From: an uncultured beta proteobacterium
Lineage (GTDB): Bacteria > Pseudomonadota > Gammaproteobacteria > Burkholderiales > Burkholderiaceae_C
NCBI GenBank assembly: GCA_903822435.1
Contig: CAIJPE010000295.1
Coordinates: 1-34,752, forward strand
Length of the DNA: 34,752 bases
Direction of reading: 5' to 3'
The first letter of the stretch is position 1. Each line of letters starts with the position of its first letter. Both the position numbers and the translations under genes were made by a program. The notes under the pieces are model-generated. The model was not told the DNA's origin. It saw nothing but the letters and a program-made list of their open reading frames with translations, and searched no databases. Of this stretch, positions 31,529 through 34,752 are shown piece by piece.

Positions 31529-32806
31529 ATGAGCGCACCCCTGAAGAGCGCCGGCGGCTCGCCACCCGATCTGTCCGTGCAGGAGGCTTCGCACACCATC
31601 CTGGCGCAGTTGCACCCTGTCGCCGGCTCGCAGGCCGTGCCGTTGGGGCAGGCCCTGGGGCGCGTGCTGAGTGCCGATGTGGTCTCGCCGCTGGACGTCC
31701 CGGCGCACGACAACGCGGCCATGGATGGCTTCGCGCTGGCCGGTGGCGATCTGCAGGCCCGTGCGGCCACCACCTTGCGCGTGGTGGGCACCGTGCTCGC
31801 GGGGGCTCCGGCCGGCCCCGGCACCCCGCCGGGCCCCGGCGACTGCGTGCGGATCATGACCGGAGCGGCCCTGCCGCTGGGGCTGGACACGGTGGTGCCG
31901 CACGAGCTCTGCCGCGCCGAAGCCGGCCAGGTGCGCATTGAAGCCGGCTCCTTGCGGCCCGGCGACCACCGGCGCCTGCGCGGCGAGGATCTGCGGGCCG
32001 GTGGCCTGGCGCTGCCGGCTGGCCGGGTGTTGCGGGCGGCGGATCTCGGCCTCCTGGCCTCGCTGGGCATGGCCGAGGCGACCGTGCGACAGCGCCTGCG
32101 CGTGGCGCTCTTCTCCACCGGCGATGAACTCACCCAGCCGGGCGTGGCGCTCGCGCCGGGCCACGTCTACGACAGCAACCGGTTTGCCCTGGCCGGGGCG
32201 CTCCAACGGCTGGGCGCCGATGTCATCGACCTGGGCTGCGTGCCCGACGACCCCGCGGCGCTGGACCGCACGCTGGCCGGGGCCTTGCAGCGGGCCGACG
32301 CCATCGTGACGACGGGGGGCGTGAGCATGGGAGATGCCGACCACACGCGGGCCGCCCTGGCGCGCCGGGGCGAGGTCTCGTTCTGGAAGGTCGCGATCCG
32401 GCCGGGCCGACCCTTCGCATTCGGGCGCCTGGCCCGGCCCTCGGGCGCGACACCGGCCTGGCTCTTTGCGCTGCCCGGCAACCCGGTGGCGGCGCTGGTC
32501 ACCTTCTACGTGCTGGTCCGGCCTGCGCTGCTGCGCCTGGCCGGCGCCAACGTCGAGCCCCTGCCCACGCTGCCGGTGCGCAGCGCCCAGGCCATCCGCA
32601 AGCGCCCGGGGCGCAGCGAGTACCTGCGCGCCGTGCTCGAGCCGGCGCCGGGCGGCGGTGTCCAGGCGCGGCTGACCGGCCCTCAAGGCGCGGGCATCCT
32701 CAGCAGCATGAGCCGGGCCCAGGTGCTGCTGGCGCTGGGCCACGAACAGGGCCCGGTGGCAGCGGGCGACTGGGTGGACGCATGGCCCCTGGACGGGCTG
32801 GCCTGA
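31529..32806 (+). CDS. moeA: Molybdopterin molybdenumtransferase
   Basis: A 425-residue MoeA. Motifs in order: DNAAMDGFA (61-69), RIMTGAALP (108-116), STGDEL (196-201), YDSN (214-217), TTGGVSMGD (261-269), KVAIRPGRP (287-295) and LPGNPVA (315-321). It inserts molybdate into adenylated molybdopterin to make molybdenum cofactor in the cytoplasm. Domain IV follows to the C-terminus. mobA lies 1.5 kb further in the same direction, with an antisense MATE gene between them. The Ala/Gly-rich first 12 residues are not conserved in the family; a later start is possible but none has a better signal. Confidence 0.95.
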   Translation: MSAPLKSAGGSPPDLSVQEASHTILAQLHPVAGSQAVPLGQALGRVLSADVVSPLDVPAHDNAAMDGFALAGGDLQARAATTLRVVGTVLAGAPAGPGTPPGPGDCVRIMTGAALPLGLDTVVPHELCRAEAGQVRIEAGSLRPGDHRRLRGEDLRAGGLALPAGRVLRAADLGLLASLGMAEATVRQRLRVALFSTGDELTQPGVALAPGHVYDSNRFALAGALQRLGADVIDLGCVPDDPAALDRTLAGALQRADAIVTTGGVSMGDADHTRAALARRGEVSFWKVAIRPGRPFAFGRLARPSGATPAWLFALPGNPVAALVTFYVLVRPALLRLAGANVEPLPTLPVRSAQAIRKRPGRSEYLRAVLEPAPGGGVQARLTGPQGAGILSSMSRAQVLLALGHEQGPVAAGDWVDAWPLDGLA

Positions 32807-32808
32807 GG

Positions 32809-32837
32809 CGTCCGGCAATGGGCTCGCGCGCCGGACG
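32809..32837. terminator. Hairpin between convergent moeA and MATE genes
   Basis: CGTCCGGC and GCCGGACG form an eight-base perfect stem with a 13-base loop, placed exactly between the two stop codons. It lacks a T tract on either side. The position suits a bidirectional terminator in a GC-rich genome. Confidence 0.5.
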
Positions 32838-32838
32838 T

Positions 32839-34242
32839 CTAAGAGGCCGGCGCGGCGACGCGGCGCGGCCAGGCCAGCGGCCCGAACCACGCCCCGGCCG
32901 CTACCGCGGCCGCATTGACCCCGCCATACAGCACCAGCGCCACCGCCTGCGCCGCGAACACCCCGCCCAGGCCGCCGCCCGCGTGCAGCGCCGCCCAGCC
33001 CCCCAGCGCGGCCACCGTCAGGCGGACGATGTTGGCGGTGACAGGCCACTTCAGCCGCCCCGCCCCTTGCGAGGCGAAGTACAGCACCAGGCCCATGCCG
33101 AAGAAGCCATACGTCGGGCCCACCGTGCGCAGGTAGGTGGTGCCAGCCTGCAGCATGGCGGGGTCCGTTCCGAACAGGCTCAGCCAGGCCTGCGGAAAGG
33201 CCGCCGCAGCCAGGCCGATGGCTTCGGTCATCGCCAGCGACAGGCCCGCGCCCATCCAGGCGGCCTTCAGCGCCCGGTCGCGCTGGCCGGCGCCGATGGA
33301 GGTGCCCACCATGGCCACCAGCGGCGCCCCGAAGCCGAAGACCAGCGGCACCAGCAGGTACTCCAGCCGCGACGCCGTGCCATAACCGGCGATGGCAGCG
33401 CTGCCGAAGCCCCCCACGAGGGCGGTGGTGATGGCGATGGTGAGGTTGGTCGCCACCGTGGACACTGCGCCGGCCAGGCCCACGGCCAGGATGGGCCGGA
33501 ACAGCGCCCATCGGTACTGCACGCCGCGCAAGGGCAACGTCAGCAGGCTGCGGCGCGAGCGCAGGTAGGCCACCAGCGCCAGGCTGCCCAGCAGGTAGTA
33601 CGCCAGCAAGGCCAGGGCTCCACCGGCGATACCCAGGCCCGGCAACGGGCCCCAACCGAAGATCAGCAGCGCCGACAGCGGCACCAGCACCACGGCGCCC
33701 ACCGTGGTGACGACGGCGGGCAGCAGCATGTTGCCCGTACCCCGGATGACCGCGGCCAGCGAATTGAAGATCCACACCAGCGTGGCCCCGGCGAAGACCC
33801 AGTTGGAGTACACCAGGGCCGCCTCCAGTGCCGCGCCGCGGCCGCCCATGCTCTGGTACAGAGGCCGCCCGAAGGCCAGCAGCACCCCCATGAAGATGAG
33901 CCCGAAACCCACTGCAATGGCCAGCGCGTGCGGCACCAGGGCGTTGGCATCGTCGGTGCGGCGCGCGCCGAGGGTGCGGGCCACGGCCGATGCGATGCCA
34001 CCGCCCATCGCGCCGGCGGAGGTCATCTGCATCAGCATGACCAGCGGAAACACCAGGGCCATGCCGGCCAGGGCATCGGTGCCCAGCTTGCCCACGAAAT
34101 AGGTCTCTATGAGGCCCACGCCAGCCTGCGCCAGCATCACCAGCACGTTGGGCGCCCCCAGGCGCAGCAGCGTGGGCAGGATCGGCGCCTCCAGCAGCAT
34201 GCGGGTGCGGGGATTCAGCGCGGGAGCCTGATTTGATTGCAT
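32839..34242 (-). CDS. MATE-family efflux transporter
   Basis: A 467-residue inner-membrane exporter with about 12 predicted helices and the two-fold MATE repeat (first half from [21 protein letters not shown], second half from [16 protein letters not shown]). MATE proteins export cationic drugs and dyes in exchange for H+ or Na+. The ATG at 34242 has no Shine-Dalgarno sequence; a TTG at 34248 is in frame. A TATAGT hexamer ends six bases before the ATG, so transcription may start at or near the start codon (leaderless mRNA). A perfect 12-bp palindrome covers both start candidates. It is antisense to and between moeA and mobA. Confidence 0.93.
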   Translation of the reverse strand: MQSNQAPALNPRTRMLLEAPILPTLLRLGAPNVLVMLAQAGVGLIETYFVGKLGTDALAGMALVFPLVMLMQMTSAGAMGGGIASAVARTLGARRTDDANALVPHALAIAVGFGLIFMGVLLAFGRPLYQSMGGRGAALEAALVYSNWVFAGATLVWIFNSLAAVIRGTGNMLLPAVVTTVGAVVLVPLSALLIFGWGPLPGLGIAGGALALLAYYLLGSLALVAYLRSRRSLLTLPLRGVQYRWALFRPILAVGLAGAVSTVATNLTIAITTALVGGFGSAAIAGYGTASRLEYLLVPLVFGFGAPLVAMVGTSIGAGQRDRALKAAWMGAGLSLAMTEAIGLAAAAFPQAWLSLFGTDPAMLQAGTTYLRTVGPTYGFFGMGLVLYFASQGAGRLKWPVTANIVRLTVAALGGWAALHAGGGLGGVFAAQAVALVLYGGVNAAAVAAGAWFGPLAWPRRVAAPAS

Positions 34243-34248
34243 ATGCAA
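34237..34248. promoter_or_regulatory. 12-bp perfect palindrome over the MATE start, operator candidate
   Basis: TTGCATATGCAA is perfectly palindromic and rare in such GC-rich sequence. It lies next to the -10-like TATAGT for the MATE gene and in the gap before mobA. Its size and AT-rich symmetric form resemble MarR-family operators, which often control efflux genes; no such regulator gene is inside the window. Confidence 0.5.
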
Positions 34249-34297
34249 CTATAAGCCAGGCCCACGCTTCTTGCTGGCGCTGGCTCCGGCAAGCGCC

Positions 34298-34752
34298 ATG
34301 ACGCTGCCGGCCGGGTGCATCACCGGGCTGATCCTGGCCGGCGGCCAGGGGTTGCGCATGGGGGGTATGGACAAGGGTCTGCAGCCCTGGCAAGGCCGGC
34401 CGCTGGCCGGCCACGTGCTGCAGCGGCTGCAGGGCCAGGTGGGCACCGTGATGATCAGCGCGAACCGCAACGCAGCGGCCTACGCCGCGCTGGGGGTGCC
34501 CGTCTGGCCCGACCTGCAGCCCGGCCATGCGGGGCCCCTGGCCGGGCTGCTGGCCGGCCTGAGCCACGCCGCCACCCCGTATGTGGCGGCCGTGCCCTGC
34601 GATGCGCCGCTGCTGCCGCTGGACCTTGTGGCACGGCTGGCCGATGCCCTGCAGGCGGCCGATGCCGAGATGGCCGTTGCATCCACCCTGGAACGGGGCG
34701 CCTGGCAGGCACAGCCGGTGTTCTGCCTGCTGCGCCGCGAACTCAGGGGCAG
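34298..34752 (+). CDS. mobA: Molybdenum cofactor guanylyltransferase, 3' end beyond window
   Basis: The frame is open from the ATG at 34298 to the window edge: 151 codons of an expected 190-220. The nucleotide-binding motif [18 protein letters not shown] is at 11-28, with K26 in the usual place. [18 protein letters not shown] (GTP/molybdopterin binding) and VPCDAPLLP (metal-binding Asp) follow. It attaches GMP to molybdenum cofactor to make the MGD form used by DMSO-reductase-family enzymes. It belongs with moeA in function, though the MATE gene separates them. Truncated only by the window edge. Confidence 0.93.
   Translation, partial: MTLPAGCITGLILAGGQGLRMGGMDKGLQPWQGRPLAGHVLQRLQGQVGTVMISANRNAAAYAALGVPVWPDLQPGHAGPLAGLLAGLSHAATPYVAAVPCDAPLLPLDLVARLADALQAADAEMAVASTLERGAWQAQPVFCLLRRELRG

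Noticed and set aside
31073-34567. A 1164-codon open frame on the minus strand
   Set aside because: It runs across moeA, the MATE gene and mobA in other frames, is Arg/Gly/Pro/Ala-rich and low in motif content, and conflicts with three clear genes. Long antisense frames are expected at this GC content.

Overview
The window is GC-rich DNA with dense, strongly GC3-biased coding and many 4-base ATGA stop/start overlaps. Gene content (CUT1 sugar transporter, non-phosphorylative sugar-acid enzymes, PaiB, YpfJ-type metallopeptidase, c-di-GMP signalling) and a GC-rich intergenic repeat of a kind I associate with Comamonadaceae point to a betaproteobacterium of the order Burkholderiales, probably Comamonadaceae. 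This is inference from gene content; no rRNA, tRNA, CRISPR array or insertion sequence was seen. Both window edges cut genes: an S53 protease at the left and mobA at the right.

Region 1 (about 0.4-14.9 kb) is a sugar-acid uptake and catabolism locus. A leftward operon encodes a periplasmic sugar-binding protein, two permeases, an ATPase, gluconokinase, a gluconate 5-dehydrogenase-like SDR, a cupin and a FadR-type (FCD) GntR regulator. A separate leftward gene encodes a D-2-hydroxyacid dehydrogenase. Rightward lie an IlvD/Edd-type aldonate dehydratase, an SDR, a second SDR, an FAH-family hydrolase, a UxaA-family dehydratase and an OsmC-like protein. The second SDR, the hydrolase and the UxaA enzyme together look like a hydrolytic 2-keto-3-deoxy-sugar-acid route ending in pyruvate plus a short hydroxy acid. 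An exact 17-bp motif fitting the FadR-family operator pattern lies about 60 bp upstream of both the binding-protein gene and the IlvD-type gene, with a weaker third match before the ATPase gene, so one regulator probably controls the locus. Two copies of a hairpin-rich repeat sit directly after two of its stop codons.

Region 2 (15.1-26.8 kb) starts with a PaiB-like flavin protein and continues with two divergent operons. Leftward: alpha/beta hydrolase, a histidine-phosphatase-fold protein lacking its second catalytic histidine, a hybrid histidine kinase (PAS-HK-REC-REC-HPt) and a REC-PAS-GGDEF-EAL response regulator. Rightward: a membrane sensor with no output domain, a fusion of a Cache-like sensor plus HAMP-like linker to an MFS transporter, and a Tat-exported binding protein of the ABC_sub_bind type without an ABC transporter. 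I read these seven genes as one ligand-sensing, transport and c-di-GMP module; this is the most novel-looking part of the window.

Region 3 (26.8-34.75 kb) is largely housekeeping: an FAD-dependent oxidoreductase, a 55-residue basic protein, a neutral zinc metallopeptidase, dCTP deaminase (dcd), a ketopantoate-reductase-family gene preceded by a 30-codon leader ORF whose stop overlaps its start, moeA, a MATE exporter and mobA. A 12-bp perfect palindrome covers the MATE start region. The leader ORF ends in a strong hairpin that occupies the ribosome-binding region of the reductase gene.
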